Positions 25,305 through 34,513 are shown, counted from the first letter of the stretch. The stretch is DNA of 64,000 nucleotides from JBBQXH01 sp963710975 (GCA_963710975.1 CAVQCG010000001.1:525399-589398); one strand, 5' to 3'. Notes: generated from the letters alone by a model not told the origin. A program made the numbers and translations.

Positions 25305-25765
25305 GCCGGCGCGCGCGACAGGGCACGATCCTCAGTCTCGTCCGTGAACGGGACATCTCGACCCAGGCCGAGCTCGCCGAGGCGCTTCGCGAGCAGGGCT
25401 ACGAGGTCGTCCAGACGACGGTCTCCCGCGACATCAGCGAGCTCGGGCTGCGCAAGGTGCGCGCGCCGAGCGGCAGGCTCGTCTACGCGCCCCCGGGCTC
25501 GACGAACGGCGACCGCTTCCGCGAGATCGTCCTCGCGCTGCGGCGATGGGCGCTCACCTTCGAGGCGAGCGGCAACCTCGTGATCATCGTGACCCCGTCT
25601 GGGTATGCCAACGCGCTCGCCCAGGTGATGGACGAGGCAGGCCATCCGAAGATCGCCGGCACGATCGCCGGCGACAACACGATTCTCGTCGTCGCGCGCG
25701 AGGGCGTCACCGGTGTGGAGCTTCGCGACGAGCTACGACAGCACTTGATGGAAGGAGCGGCATGA
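25301..25765 (+). CDS. argR: Arginine repressor
   Basis: A 154-aa hexameric arginine-dependent repressor. The N-terminal winged helix (about 5-65) includes TQAELAEAL and the recognition segment VVQTTVSRDISELGL. The C-terminal domain mediates trimerisation and arginine binding, with GTIAGDNTILVV at 120-131. In E. coli and most relatives that motif is GDD; here Asn126 replaces the second aspartate, which normally contacts the arginine guanidinium group. Sits between argD and argG in the operon it probably controls, through the palindrome before argC. Confidence 0.95.
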   Translation: MSRRARQGTILSLVRERDISTQAELAEALREQGYEVVQTTVSRDISELGLRKVRAPSGRLVYAPPGSTNGDRFREIVLALRRWALTFEASGNLVIIVTPSGYANALAQVMDEAGHPKIAGTIAGDNTILVVAREGVTGVELRDELRQHLMEGAA

Positions 25766-26967
25766 CCCGCACCGCGGTCCTCGCCTACTCGGGCGGCCTC
25801 GACACGTCCTGTGCGATCGCCTGGCTGAAGGAGGACTACGGCTTCGACGAGGTCGTCGGCGTTCTCGTCGACGTCGGACAGGCGTTCGACCTGGACGAGG
25901 CGATGGCACGGGGAACCGCCGCCGGTGCAGCGGACATCATCCTGCTCGACCGCCGCGACGCCTTCGCCGGCGACCAGGTTGCCAAGGCGATCACGACGAA
26001 CGCGCTCTACGAGGGCAAGTATCCGCTCGTCTCCGCGCTCTCGCGCCCTGTCATCGCCGAGGGAATCGCCTCCCTGGCGCTCGAGCTGGACGCGGAGGCC
26101 GTCGTCCACGGCTGCACGGGGAAGGGCAACGACCAGCTCCGCTTCGAGCTCGCGTTCAAGGCGAACTACCCCGGTGTCTCGGTGATCGCGCCGCTGCGTG
26201 ACAAGGTCTGGACGCGTGAGGAGGAGATCGCCTACGCGCTCGAGCGCGGCATCCCGATCACTGTGAAGAAGGGTTCGCCCTACTCGATCGACGAGAACCT
26301 GTTCGGCCGCTCGATCGAGGCGGGCATGCTCGAGGATCCGTGGACGGCGCCTCCGGAGGAGCCGTTCAAGCTCACCTCGGATCCCGACAGCGCTCCCGCG
26401 CCGTCGGAGATCGTCGTCGGGTTCGACGCGGGGCTTCCCGTGTCGCTCGACGGCGTCGAGTACGGGCTCGTGGATCTGATCACCGAGCTGAACGGGAAGG
26501 CCGGCCGCTACGGCATCGGCCGCATCGACATGATCGAGAATCGGGCGGTGGGCATCAAGAGCCGGGAGGTCTACGAGGCACCCGCCGCCATCGTTCTGAT
26601 CCAGGCACATCGCGCGCTCGAGGATCTGGTGCTGACGAAGGCCGAGCTCCAGACGAAGCGCCAGCTCGAGGTCAGATGGACGGAGCTCGTCTACGACGGC
26701 CTCTGGTTCAGCCCCCTCCGTCATGCGATCGACGCATTCGTCGCCGCGACGCAGGAGCCCGTGACCGGTGAGGTCCGGCTCCAGCTCCGGGCTGCCTCAG
26801 CCGTCGTGAACGGCCGGCGCTCGGAGAACGCGCTGTACGCTGAGGCCCTCGCGTCCTACGGTGCCGGCGAGACGTTCCCGCACCAGGCAGCGGAAGGATT
26901 CATCCAGATCGCGGCGCTCGAGACGGAGCTCGCGGCGGCGAGGGCCCGGAAGCGCGCCGCGGTGTGA
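25762..26967 (+). CDS. argG: Argininosuccinate synthase
   Basis: Condenses citrulline and aspartate with ATP to argininosuccinate. The 401-aa length is typical. The N-terminal PP-loop AYSGGLDTSCAIAWLKE binds ATP, and HGCTGKGNDQLRFE is the signature of citrulline/aspartate binding. Start ATG 25762 in the ATGA overlap with argR; the frame is open upstream only as the complement of argR coding. The next gene argH starts within its stop (GTGA). Confidence 0.96.
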   Translation: MTRTAVLAYSGGLDTSCAIAWLKEDYGFDEVVGVLVDVGQAFDLDEAMARGTAAGAADIILLDRRDAFAGDQVAKAITTNALYEGKYPLVSALSRPVIAEGIASLALELDAEAVVHGCTGKGNDQLRFELAFKANYPGVSVIAPLRDKVWTREEEIAYALERGIPITVKKGSPYSIDENLFGRSIEAGMLEDPWTAPPEEPFKLTSDPDSAPAPSEIVVGFDAGLPVSLDGVEYGLVDLITELNGKAGRYGIGRIDMIENRAVGIKSREVYEAPAAIVLIQAHRALEDLVLTKAELQTKRQLEVRWTELVYDGLWFSPLRHAIDAFVAATQEPVTGEVRLQLRAASAVVNGRRSENALYAEALASYGAGETFPHQAAEGFIQIAALETELAAARARKRAAV

Positions 26968-28208
26968 CGCTCTGGTCGGGCCGCACCGGTGACGGGAAGC
27001 TCGCGCGCGAGGTCTGGGACTTCCTCCTGGCCGACGACGCGGAGCTTCTCCCGTACGACTGCGAGGCGACGCTCGTCCACGCCGAAAGACTCCACGGCGC
27101 GGGGCTCCTGACCGACCAGGAGCTCGCGGAGGTGCGCGCCGGCCTGGGCCGTATCCGCGAGGAGGGTGTGGCGCAGCTCGAAGAAGCGGACGAGGACGTG
27201 CACTCGGCGATCGAGCGCCTCCTCGGCGAGGTCGGGACGAAGATCCACGCCGGCCGCTCGCGGAACGACCAGGTCGCGGCGGCATTCCGGCTGTATGTCG
27301 ACGACGCGGCGCGCGAGGCCGTGACCGCGATCGAGGGGTTCGCCCGCACGGTGCTCGACCTCGCCGAACGCGAGGCCGGCACGCTGATGCCCGGCTACAC
27401 CCATCTTCAGCGTGCGCAGCCCGTCACGCTCGGCCATCATCTGCTCGCCTGGATCGAGATGCTCGACCGCGACCGGCGCCGTTTCGGCTTCGCCGCGGCC
27501 GCGGCGGGGTCGAGTCCTCTCGGGGCAGGAGCGCTGGCCGGCTCGACGCTCGTCCTCCCCGCTCCGGCGGGCGAGGGGACGCGCAACTCGCTCGACGCCG
27601 TCTCGGATCGCGACTTCGCACTGGACTACCTCTACGCCGCCGCGACGCTCTTCGGCCATCTCTCGCGGATCGGTGAGGAGCTCTGCCTGTGGGCTTCGGC
27701 CGAGTTCGGGTTCATTCACCTCTCCGCGGAGGCGGCCACAGGCTCGTCGATGATGCCGCAGAAGCTGAACCCCGACGTCGCCGAGCTGACGCGCGGGAAG
27801 GCCGGAACCGCGATCGGGCGCCTGGCGGGCCTCCTGGCAACGCTGAAAGGCCTGCCGCTCTCGTACAACCGTGATCTCCAGGAGGACAAGCCTCCGGTGT
27901 TCGCGACGAGACGAGACGTCCGCGGCGCCCTTGCCGGGCTGGGCATCCTCGTTGGCAGCGTCTCTGTCGATCGCGACCGCTTGGCGGCGGCCGCCGCCGA
28001 TCCGCTCCTCCTCGCCACGGATGCCGCAGAGCGTCTGGTCGAAGGTGGCACACCCTTTCGCCGTGCCCACGAGCAGGTCGCCGCCAGTGTTCGCGAGGGG
28101 TCGTTCGTCGCGCCGTCGACGCCGGCCGAGAGCGTCGCCGCCCGCCGATCACCGGGCCCGGGCGACGTCCTGGCAGCGCTCGCGCAGGCCCGGGAGCGCT
28201 TCAGCTAG
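26964..28208 (+). CDS. argH: Argininosuccinate lyase
   Basis: Last step of arginine synthesis, cleaving argininosuccinate to arginine and fumarate. A 414-aa member of the fumarase/aspartase superfamily with the signature GSSMMPQKLNPDVAE (catalytic serine loop), the GRSRNDQVAAAFRLY segment near residue 95 and the GYTHLQRAQPVTLGHH histidine region. GTG start in overlap with argG. It ends the operon and converges with the secreted protein on the minus strand; the two stop codons overlap by 4 bp (28205-28208), with no room for a separate terminator. Confidence 0.96.
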   Translation: MTLWSGRTGDGKLAREVWDFLLADDAELLPYDCEATLVHAERLHGAGLLTDQELAEVRAGLGRIREEGVAQLEEADEDVHSAIERLLGEVGTKIHAGRSRNDQVAAAFRLYVDDAAREAVTAIEGFARTVLDLAEREAGTLMPGYTHLQRAQPVTLGHHLLAWIEMLDRDRRRFGFAAAAAGSSPLGAGALAGSTLVLPAPAGEGTRNSLDAVSDRDFALDYLYAAATLFGHLSRIGEELCLWASAEFGFIHLSAEAATGSSMMPQKLNPDVAELTRGKAGTAIGRLAGLLATLKGLPLSYNRDLQEDKPPVFATRRDVRGALAGLGILVGSVSVDRDRLAAAAADPLLLATDAAERLVEGGTPFRRAHEQVAASVREGSFVAPSTPAESVAARRSPGPGDVLAALAQARERFS

Positions 28209-29929
28209 CGCGGCTGCAGGCGAGTCTGTCGGCTGGCCGACGAACAGCCGGCGCTGTCGGCGATCGCATCGAGCACGGGCACGAGGAAGACCTGCAGGTC
28301 GGGCGTCCCGCCGACGCCTTCTCCGATCGCCCGGAGTGTCGAGCACGCCGAGGCCGTGCGGCCGTAGGCGATGTCGAACCGCAGCCTGGCGAGCACGGCG
28401 CCGAACTCGGGATCCGGGACGTCGAAGTGCGAGAAGATCGCGATCAGGTTCTGCACCTCGACGGCGGCCGACGGAGCGAGCACGAGAGGCCCGCCCTCAG
28501 CGCCGGACGCGACGATGACGCCCGAGTTCGTCACCCCGGAGATCGACGTGATCGCCGTTCGAGCACCCGTCCGGGTCAGGGCGTTCGCATCGACGAGCAG
28601 CCCGCCTCCGTAGAGAATTCCGTGTGATCCGTCGGCGGAGACCCCGTGGCCGGCGGACCACCCCGCGTCGTTGACGGCAGCCAGCTCCTCGTACGTATCG
28701 CCCGCCAGTGGCTCGAGCACGCGGGGCTCGAGCGCACGGAAGACGACTGCCCTCCCGACCGGCTGGGCGTTCAGGATGTCGACCTCGGCGACTCCGACCG
28801 CGGCCCCAACGGTGTTGACTGCAAGTGCGGCGAGGGCGGTGAAGCCCTGAGGAGGCTTCACGAGATCGACCCTGCCGGGCGGCGACACGATGAACGCATC
28901 GCGATCCGCCCGCCCTGAGAGGAACCCGCCCGCGTCCGAGATCGAGGTCGCCGCGCTCGGGGCGGGCACGTCGAACTCATTCCACCTGTCACCCATGAGA
29001 ATTGCAGCACGCCCGGCGGCAGACGCCCCCGCGCCCTCGCCTGCAGCATCGATTCGAGCAAGCTCGAACCCGGGCCAGACCCGATCGACGGTGAACGATT
29101 GGCCGCTTCGGCGCCACCGTACGGCCTCGTTCGCGTCGCCGATCTCGCAATTCCCGACGACCACGCCGTCGTCTCCGGCGTCGGTTGCCTCACAGGAGCC
29201 CGCTCCCGTCGGCCGGGCGAGCAGGGCGGGCTGACCGTCGACCCAGACGACAGCGTCGGTGCCGCCTTGCGGACGCGAGGCACGCCCGGCGATTACGCCC
29301 CGCTGCGAGACGCCTGCCGGTGACGCGGCGGTAGCGCCGTCCGGCCGCGGGAGATCCGCGGCGGCGAACGTCAGCGCCTTTGCGTAGGCGTTGTCGGACG
29401 CCGAGCCGGCAAGCCTGAAGAACGCCTCCGGGGTGAAGTGCGTACGAGCGAGCGAGCGCAGGAGCGCTCTCGCCTTTCCCGGTGGGAGGTACACCGCTGC
29501 CTCGAGGAGCCCTTGCGATCCGTCGAAGACGGTTCCTGCCCGGAGGCCCGTGCCCTCGACCGGGACGAAGCTGATCCTGACGGCACGGTCGGCGCCCTCA
29601 TCCCCACCGCCAGGGCGACCGACGACCACGGTGACCTTGAAGCGAGCCGATCCTCGGACCTCGGTTCGCTTCCCGACGCTGACGAACGCGAGGGTCGCGT
29701 CCGGAAGGTCCGTCGCGTTCTCCACCTCCAGTGCGAGTGCTCTCGGTGCCTGCACGCTCGACCGCCCTATGTCGAACCCGACGGTGACCGTCTTGACGGT
29801 CACACCGCCTGGCTTCGGGAGCTTCACCTCGATGGTGATCGCGGCCGCGTGGGCTACCGCGGGAGCGGCGAACGAACTGAGAACGGCCACGAGGGCGAGC
29901 CCCGACCAGCGGCTACGCGCGAGTCTCAT
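28205..29929 (-). CDS. Secreted protein of unknown function with HAF-like repeats
   Basis: A 574-aa exported protein. Residues 1-29 form a signal peptide ending AHAAA. The first third (about 30-250) is a beta-rich domain without a recognised motif. The second part has recurring units of the type SQRGVIAGRAS, NDAGWSAGHGVSADG and TNSGVIVASGA, similar to HAF repeats of extracellular propeller-like proteins. The C-terminal 80 residues contain two cysteines. The start ATG 29929 is chosen because it begins the signal peptide; the 35 codons upstream are arginine-rich and non-coding in appearance. It is divergent from lysA with a 29-bp gap. Function unknown. Confidence 0.7.
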   Translation of the reverse strand: MRLARSRWSGLALVAVLSSFAAPAVAHAAAITIEVKLPKPGGVTVKTVTVGFDIGRSSVQAPRALALEVENATDLPDATLAFVSVGKRTEVRGSARFKVTVVVGRPGGGDEGADRAVRISFVPVEGTGLRAGTVFDGSQGLLEAAVYLPPGKARALLRSLARTHFTPEAFFRLAGSASDNAYAKALTFAAADLPRPDGATAASPAGVSQRGVIAGRASRPQGGTDAVVWVDGQPALLARPTGAGSCEATDAGDDGVVVGNCEIGDANEAVRWRRSGQSFTVDRVWPGFELARIDAAGEGAGASAAGRAAILMGDRWNEFDVPAPSAATSISDAGGFLSGRADRDAFIVSPPGRVDLVKPPQGFTALAALAVNTVGAAVGVAEVDILNAQPVGRAVVFRALEPRVLEPLAGDTYEELAAVNDAGWSAGHGVSADGSHGILYGGGLLVDANALTRTGARTAITSISGVTNSGVIVASGAEGGPLVLAPSAAVEVQNLIAIFSHFDVPDPEFGAVLARLRFDIAYGRTASACSTLRAIGEGVGGTPDLQVFLVPVLDAIADSAGCSSASRQTRLQPR

Positions 29930-29958
29930 CCTGCCGGGGAGGGTAGCGTTCGCTTCCG

Positions 29959-31161
29959 ATGGAGACCCTCGCGGACATCGCCGACACGACCGGAACCCCT
30001 TTCTATCTCTACGACGCGGACGTGTTCCGCGCACGCGTCGCGCGTCTGGACGGAGCGCTCGCGGGCGTCGAGCATCAGCTCTGCTACTCCGTCAAGGCGA
30101 ACGACGCCCTGTCCCTGCTCCGGGTCGCCGCCGAAACGGGGCTGGGCGCAGACGTCGTCTCGGGAGGCGAGCTCTTCAAGGCCCTGCGGGCGGGGATCCC
30201 CGCCGCCCGTATCGTCTTCTCGGGGGTGGGGAAGCGCCGGGACGAGATCCGGGCCTCGCTCGAGGCCGGCGTCCGGTCGATCAACGTCGAGTCTCCGGGC
30301 GAGCTCGACGTCATCGTCGACGAAGCGACCGCCCTCGGCCGCGTCGCGCCCGTCGCCGTGCGGCTGAATCCCGATGTCGAGCCCGACACGCACACGTACA
30401 TCGCAACAGGCCAGGCCACGAGCAAGTTCGGACTCTCGGCCGAACACGTCTTGGCCGAGCTCCGCCGGGCAGCTGCTCACCCCGCCCTCGAGCCCGTCGG
30501 GATCTCGTTTCACATCGGGTCGCAACTCGGAGACATGTTGCCCATTCTGAACGCCGCGGAGCGCGCTGCCGACCTCTGGCGGGCACTCGTGGACGACGGG
30601 ATCCGCCTTCGCGACTTCGATGCCGGCGGCGGTCTCGGAGTGCCGTACGAGGGCGGCGTCGAGATCGACCTCGACGCCTACGCGAAGTCGCTTGCCGGCA
30701 CGGCACAGGAGCTCGGAGCGACGCTCATTCTCGAGCCGGGCCGCTTCCTGGTCGCGCCGGCCGGTACGTTCGTCACGCGCGTGCTCTACGTCAAGGACGT
30801 TCCTGGCCGGCGGATCGCGGTCTGCGACGGAGGGATGAACGACCTGATTCGCCCATCGCTGTACGAGGCGTACCACCCGATCACTGTCTTTACGAACGGC
30901 ACTCGGCGCGAGACGGGGCTCGTCGATGTCGTCGGGCCCGTGTGCGAGTCGGGCGACTTCTTCGCCCGCGGCCGCGAGCTACCGCTTCCGGAGCCGGGCG
31001 ACCTCATCTCGATCGGGTACGCGGGCGCGTACGGGCGCGTGATGTCGTCCACGTACAACTCCCGCCCTCTGTGCGCCGAAGTCCTCGTCGAGAACGGAGC
31101 GTGGCGCGTGACTCGCCGGGTCGGGACGCTCGACGACCTGATCCGCGGCGAGCTTCCCTGA
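29959..31161 (+). CDS. lysA: Diaminopimelate decarboxylase
   Basis: Removes CO2 from meso-diaminopimelate to give lysine, with PLP. The 400-aa length is typical of the alanine-racemase-fold decarboxylases. PLP lysine is Lys46 in YSVKAND; other signatures are ISFHIGSQ, DAGGGLGVPY, LEPGRFLVAPAG and the substrate-binding GPVCESGDFFA plus YAGAYGRVM. A -10-like TAGCGT lies nine bases before the ATG and no Shine-Dalgarno sequence is visible, so the mRNA is probably leaderless. It stands alone, convergent with the aquaporin gene. Confidence 0.93.
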   Translation: METLADIADTTGTPFYLYDADVFRARVARLDGALAGVEHQLCYSVKANDALSLLRVAAETGLGADVVSGGELFKALRAGIPAARIVFSGVGKRRDEIRASLEAGVRSINVESPGELDVIVDEATALGRVAPVAVRLNPDVEPDTHTYIATGQATSKFGLSAEHVLAELRRAAAHPALEPVGISFHIGSQLGDMLPILNAAERAADLWRALVDDGIRLRDFDAGGGLGVPYEGGVEIDLDAYAKSLAGTAQELGATLILEPGRFLVAPAGTFVTRVLYVKDVPGRRIAVCDGGMNDLIRPSLYEAYHPITVFTNGTRRETGLVDVVGPVCESGDFFARGRELPLPEPGDLISIGYAGAYGRVMSSTYNSRPLCAEVLVENGAWRVTRRVGTLDDLIRGELP

Positions 31162-31169
31162 CCGCTGCG

Positions 31170-31925
31170 TCAGACGTCGCGCTCTGCGCGTACGACGCCG
31201 GCTTCCTCGACACCTGTCCCTGGGCGACCGATGATCTCCACCGGCGCCCTGTCGAGGTAGAGCATCGCGAAGATGCCGGCCGCGAGCGATCCACCGATCA
31301 GCGGAGCAACCCAGTACAGCCAGGCGTCGTCCCATGTCCCGGACACCAATTCAGGGCCGAAGGCACGGGCCGGGTTCATCGCCGCTCCCGTCAGCGGGCC
31401 CCCGACGAGGATGTCGGCGCCGATCGTGAGACCGATCGCGAACCCGGCGACGAGCTTGAATGCACCACGCGGATCGACCGCGGTCGCAAACACGACGAGC
31501 ACGAGCAGGAACGTGAGGACGATCTCGGTGAGCAGGGCCTCCCAGGTCGTTACGCCACCGGAAACGGTGGGCGCGCCGCCGTCTGCCTGCTGGTAGAAGC
31601 GGTCGGCGAACATGCCGCGCACGAGGAGTGCGCCGATGACGGCGCCGAGGAGTTGGAAGAAGACGTAGACGCTCGCCATCGGCGTCGTGATCCGGCGTGT
31701 CACCCAGAAACCGAACGTGATTGCCGGGTTGAAATGCGCACCTGAGATGTGCGCGAGCGCCGTCACCATGATCGCGAGGATCAGCCCGTGCGCCAGGGCG
31801 ACCTGCAGGAGCGAGCCGCTCCCGACCGCGGTGAGCGCGACGATCGATCCCGAGCCGATGAAGATGAGTGCCCCCGTCCCGAGAGCCTCTGCGATGCCAC
31901 GGCGAAGCATGTCCCGCTGATCCAT
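31170..31925 (-). CDS. MIP-family aquaporin / glycerol facilitator
   Basis: A 251-aa channel with six membrane helices and two pore half-helices. Both NPA boxes are present: SGAHFNPAIT (Asn66) and GAAMNPARAFGP (Asn184), with the selectivity arginine Arg187 immediately after. The shortness of loop C and the lack of an aspartate after the second NPA argue for a water channel (AqpZ-like), not a glycerol facilitator; this is a family-based inference. A location beside the potassium island fits a role in osmotic adjustment. It converges with lysA (8-bp gap). Confidence 0.9.
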   Translation of the reverse strand: MDQRDMLRRGIAEALGTGALIFIGSGSIVALTAVGSGSLLQVALAHGLILAIMVTALAHISGAHFNPAITFGFWVTRRITTPMASVYVFFQLLGAVIGALLVRGMFADRFYQQADGGAPTVSGGVTTWEALLTEIVLTFLLVLVVFATAVDPRGAFKLVAGFAIGLTIGADILVGGPLTGAAMNPARAFGPELVSGTWDDAWLYWVAPLIGGSLAAGIFAMLYLDRAPVEIIGRPGTGVEEAGVVRAERDV

Positions 31926-31998
31926 CCGGCGGAGCCTAGAGGGGCGGCCGGACGTCGCTCCGCGGGCCTCCGTCGCCGTGCGCGCTAGATTCAGCGTC

Positions 31999-33018
31999 GT
32001 GGATCTTCAGCGCTCACCGCACTGGTTCCGGATTGGATCCTGCGTCCTCGTGATCGCCCTCGTCACGGGCATCATCTACGGGCTCGACGTCGTCGCACCG
32101 ACCGTCAGCCTGGTCGCGCTGTACCTCTTCGCGGTCGTACCGATCGCGGTCGTCTGGGGGCTCACGTACGCCGTTCCCGCGTCGATCGCGAGCATGCTGA
32201 CCTTCAACTTCCTCTTCCTGCCACCGCTCTACACGTTCACCCTCGCGGATACCGAGAACTGGGTGGCGCTCGCGATCTTCCTCGTCACCGGAATCGTCGT
32301 CGGCGATCTTGCGGCCCGCGTGCGCCGCCGCGCGGCCGAGGCCGAGCAGCGTGAGCGTGAGGAGGCGCTCCTCGCAGAGGTGGCGACTTCCTTCCTGCAG
32401 GGCACGCCGGTCACCGAAGAGCTCGACGCGCTGGCCGAGCGACTCCGAGAGGTCCTCAGGGCAGAGCACGCACGCGTCGAGCTCGGCTCCCAGCGGGACC
32501 CGCCGGCCGGGGAGTCGCCGCACGAATTGCGCGCAGGCACCCGCCGGGTGGGCACGCTCTACCTTCGCGAGGGGGCCGATCCGAATCTCGCGATCCGCCG
32601 ACGCTTCCTCCCCGCGCTCGCGTCACTCCTCGCCGTCGCGATCGACCGGGAACGGCTCACCAGCGAGGCGCTCGAGGCGGAGGCGCTCCGCAAGAGCGAC
32701 ACGGTGAAGACCGCCGTCCTCCAGGCGGTCAGCCACGACCTGCAGTCACCGCTCACGGCGATCCGGCGCGGCCTCCGAGAACCTTCGCAGCGGACGGCTC
32801 ACCTTGAGCGAGGACGACCGGGCCGCGATGCTCGAGACGATCGAGACAGAGTCAGGCCGGCTCGAGCGCCTGGTGCGCGACCTGCTGGATCTCTCGCGGC
32901 TTCAGGCGGGAGCGGCGGAGCCCATGGCGGAGCTCTGGACGATCGACGAGCTCGTCGCCCAGGCGATCGACGATATCGGGCCCCTCGGCGAGCGGGTTAC
33001 GGTCTCGCTGCCGGCTGA
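31999..33018 (+). CDS. KdpD-type sensor histidine kinase, N-terminal part (DUF4118 + GAF-like + HisKA; frameshifted)
   Basis: Four membrane helices of the DUF4118 type (KdpD transmembrane domain) occupy about residues 10-110, followed by a coiled linker, a GAF-like region and the phospho-accepting HisKA motif AVSHDLQSPLTAI near residue 250. It lacks the cytoplasmic KdpD/UspA sensory half; that half is a separate gene at 39778. The frame slips near 32765, just after the H-box, and the rest of the kinase lies in the frame 32804-33388. A single-base change joins them (IRAASENLRSGRLTLSEDD). The GTG 31999 follows a TAGATT -10 box by seven bases, suggesting a leaderless start. The frame is also open from GTG 31978. 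Confidence 0.8.
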   Translation: MDLQRSPHWFRIGSCVLVIALVTGIIYGLDVVAPTVSLVALYLFAVVPIAVVWGLTYAVPASIASMLTFNFLFLPPLYTFTLADTENWVALAIFLVTGIVVGDLAARVRRRAAEAEQREREEALLAEVATSFLQGTPVTEELDALAERLREVLRAEHARVELGSQRDPPAGESPHELRAGTRRVGTLYLREGADPNLAIRRRFLPALASLLAVAIDRERLTSEALEAEALRKSDTVKTAVLQAVSHDLQSPLTAIRRGLREPSQRTAHLERGRPGRDARDDRDRVRPARAPGARPAGSLAASGGSGGAHGGALDDRRARRPGDRRYRAPRRAGYGLAAG

Positions 33019-33388
33019 CCTTCCGCCGGTCCAGGTCGATGCGGCCCAGGTACGCCGAGCCCTCGCGAACCTGCTCGAGAATGCCGTGAAGTTCTCGCCC
33101 CCGGGTGAGCTCGTCTCCGTCAAGGCGACCGCAACCCGGCGGGAGGTGATCGTTCGAGTAGTCGATCACGGTCCCGGCGTCGCTGCCACCGAGCGTGAGC
33201 GCGTCTTCGAGCCCTTCTATCGAGCAGACCCGAGCGAGATACGTGGAAGCGGCCTCGGACTCGCGATCACGAAGGGGTTCACCGAGGCGAACGGCGGGCG
33301 CGTCTGGGTCGAATCGATCCCGGGCCAGGGTTCGTCCTTCGGGATCGCCTTCGAGGCGGCACCGCTGCCGTCGACGGTCGGCTCGTGA
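32804..33388 (+). CDS. KdpD-type sensor histidine kinase, catalytic part (HATPase_c; frameshifted)
   Basis: Continuation of the preceding kinase in another frame. It contains the end of the dimerisation helix (RLVRDLLDLSRLQAG), the N-box ANLLENAVKFSPPG, the G1 box DHGPGV, the F-box FEPFYRAD and the G2 box GSGLGLAITKGFTEANGG. All ATP-binding motifs are intact. The stop overlaps the GTG of kdpE (GTGA), the normal junction type here, which argues that the gene is really intact and the frameshift is a sequence error. Confidence 0.8.
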   Translation: MSEDDRAAMLETIETESGRLERLVRDLLDLSRLQAGAAEPMAELWTIDELVAQAIDDIGPLGERVTVSLPADLPPVQVDAAQVRRALANLLENAVKFSPPGELVSVKATATRREVIVRVVDHGPGVAATERERVFEPFYRADPSEIRGSGLGLAITKGFTEANGGRVWVESIPGQGSSFGIAFEAAPLPSTVGS

Positions 33389-34068
33389 CCGGTCAGCGAG
33401 TGCTGGTCGTCGACGACGAGCCGCAGATCCTGAGAGCGCTTCAGACCACGCTTCGCGGGGCCGGCTACGAGGTCGAGACCGCCGCGACCGCTGCCAGCGC
33501 GTTGACCCAAGCCGCCGTCCGCCCACCCGATGCCATCATCCTGGATCTCGTTCTTCCCGACGGAACGGGCACCGACACATGCCGCCAGCTGCGCGAGTGG
33601 ACGCAGATCCCGATCCTCATCCTTTCCGCCGTCGGCGACGAGCGGGAAAAGGTCGCCGCGCTCGATGCGGGTGCCGACGACTACGTCACGAAGCCCTTTG
33701 GCGTCGACGAGCTTCTGGCGCGCCTGCGTGCGGCCCTCCGCCGGGTCGCGATCCCGACGGAGCCCGTCATCTCGATCGGAGATCTCTCCATCGACCTCGA
33801 GAAGCGTCTCGTCACGATGGCCGGCGACCCGGTGCAGTTGACCCCGCACGAGTTCGGTCTTCTACGGCTCTTCGCGACCAATCCCGGCAAGCTCCTGACC
33901 CACCGGACGATCCTCAAAGAGGTGTGGGGCCCCGCCTACCAGACGGAGTCCCACTACCTCCACGTCTACGTCTCTCAGCTCCGGCGGAAGATCGAGCCGG
34001 ATCCGACCCGCCCGCGGTACCTGGTCACCGAGCCGGGCGCCGGGTACCGGCTTGTCGAGCCGCGCTGA
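33385..34068 (+). CDS. kdpE: OmpR-family response regulator KdpE
   Basis: A 227-aa DNA-binding regulator: receiver domain with acidic pair Asp10/Asp11, phosphoacceptor Asp54 (IILDLVLPDGTG), switch Ser81 and Lys103 (VTKPF), then a winged helix (YLHVYVSQLRRKIEPDP and GAGYRL). Translationally coupled to the kinase upstream. By family and context it activates kdpFABC under potassium limitation. OmpR-type dimers bind direct repeats spaced about 11 bp, and CCTGAG repeats of that spacing lie both upstream of kdp and between the usp genes. Confidence 0.92.
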   Translation: MTGQRVLVVDDEPQILRALQTTLRGAGYEVETAATAASALTQAAVRPPDAIILDLVLPDGTGTDTCRQLREWTQIPILILSAVGDEREKVAALDAGADDYVTKPFGVDELLARLRAALRRVAIPTEPVISIGDLSIDLEKRLVTMAGDPVQLTPHEFGLLRLFATNPGKLLTHRTILKEVWGPAYQTESHYLHVYVSQLRRKIEPDPTRPRYLVTEPGAGYRLVEPR

Positions 34069-34072
34069 GCAA

Positions 34073-34513
34073 TCAGGCGGCGCGACGATCCAGCGCTCGC
34101 GCGACCAGCACGGGGCGGCGGGAGCGGTGGAGCACCGCGGCACGCACGCTTTTCATCTTGCGACGATTGCGTCCGCGGCCGAGGACGATCAGGTCGGCGT
34201 CCATCTGGTCGGCGAGGGCGAGGATCGTTCCAGTCGCTTCTCCAGATACTGACTCGAGCCTGGGCGTGATCCCGGCGTCCTCGGCGGCTGCGGCCGCCTC
34301 GGCAAGTACCGGATCCGCGCCAGCCGCGAGCCTCGTCACGACTGGATACGAACCGACACGGCTGTCGCGCCACGCAACCGGAGGGATGACATGCACGAAC
34401 GTGACAGCTGCCTTTCCGGCCGAGGCGAGCTCGAGTCCGGTGTTGACCGCTCCACGTGAGGTCGGAGACCCGTCGGTTGCGATCAGGATGTTGGTGAACG
34501 AGCCGCTGGACAT
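34073..34513 (-). CDS. Universal stress protein (UspA family)
   Basis: A 146-aa UspA-fold protein. The N-terminal strand NILIATDGSPTSRGAV and the ATP-binding G-2x-G-9x-G type segment (LIVLGRGRNRRKMKSV RAAVLHRSRRPVLV-like) are present. The start ATG 34513 is preceded by a clear GGAGAGAGG, so the longer frame from 34579 is not used. It converges with kdpE (4-bp gap) and diverges from a second UspA gene across a 190-bp region carrying five CTCAGG/CCTGAG repeats. Likely role is nucleotide-dependent stress signalling; the partner is unknown. Confidence 0.85.
   Translation of the reverse strand: MSSGSFTNILIATDGSPTSRGAVNTGLELASAGKAAVTFVHVIPPVAWRDSRVGSYPVVTRLAAGADPVLAEAAAAAEDAGITPRLESVSGEATGTILALADQMDADLIVLGRGRNRRKMKSVRAAVLHRSRRPVLVARALDRRAA

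Noticed and set aside
28205..28208. Missing terminator or fusion between argH and the minus-strand secreted protein
   Set aside because: The two stop codons simply overlap by 4 bp; both proteins have natural ends.
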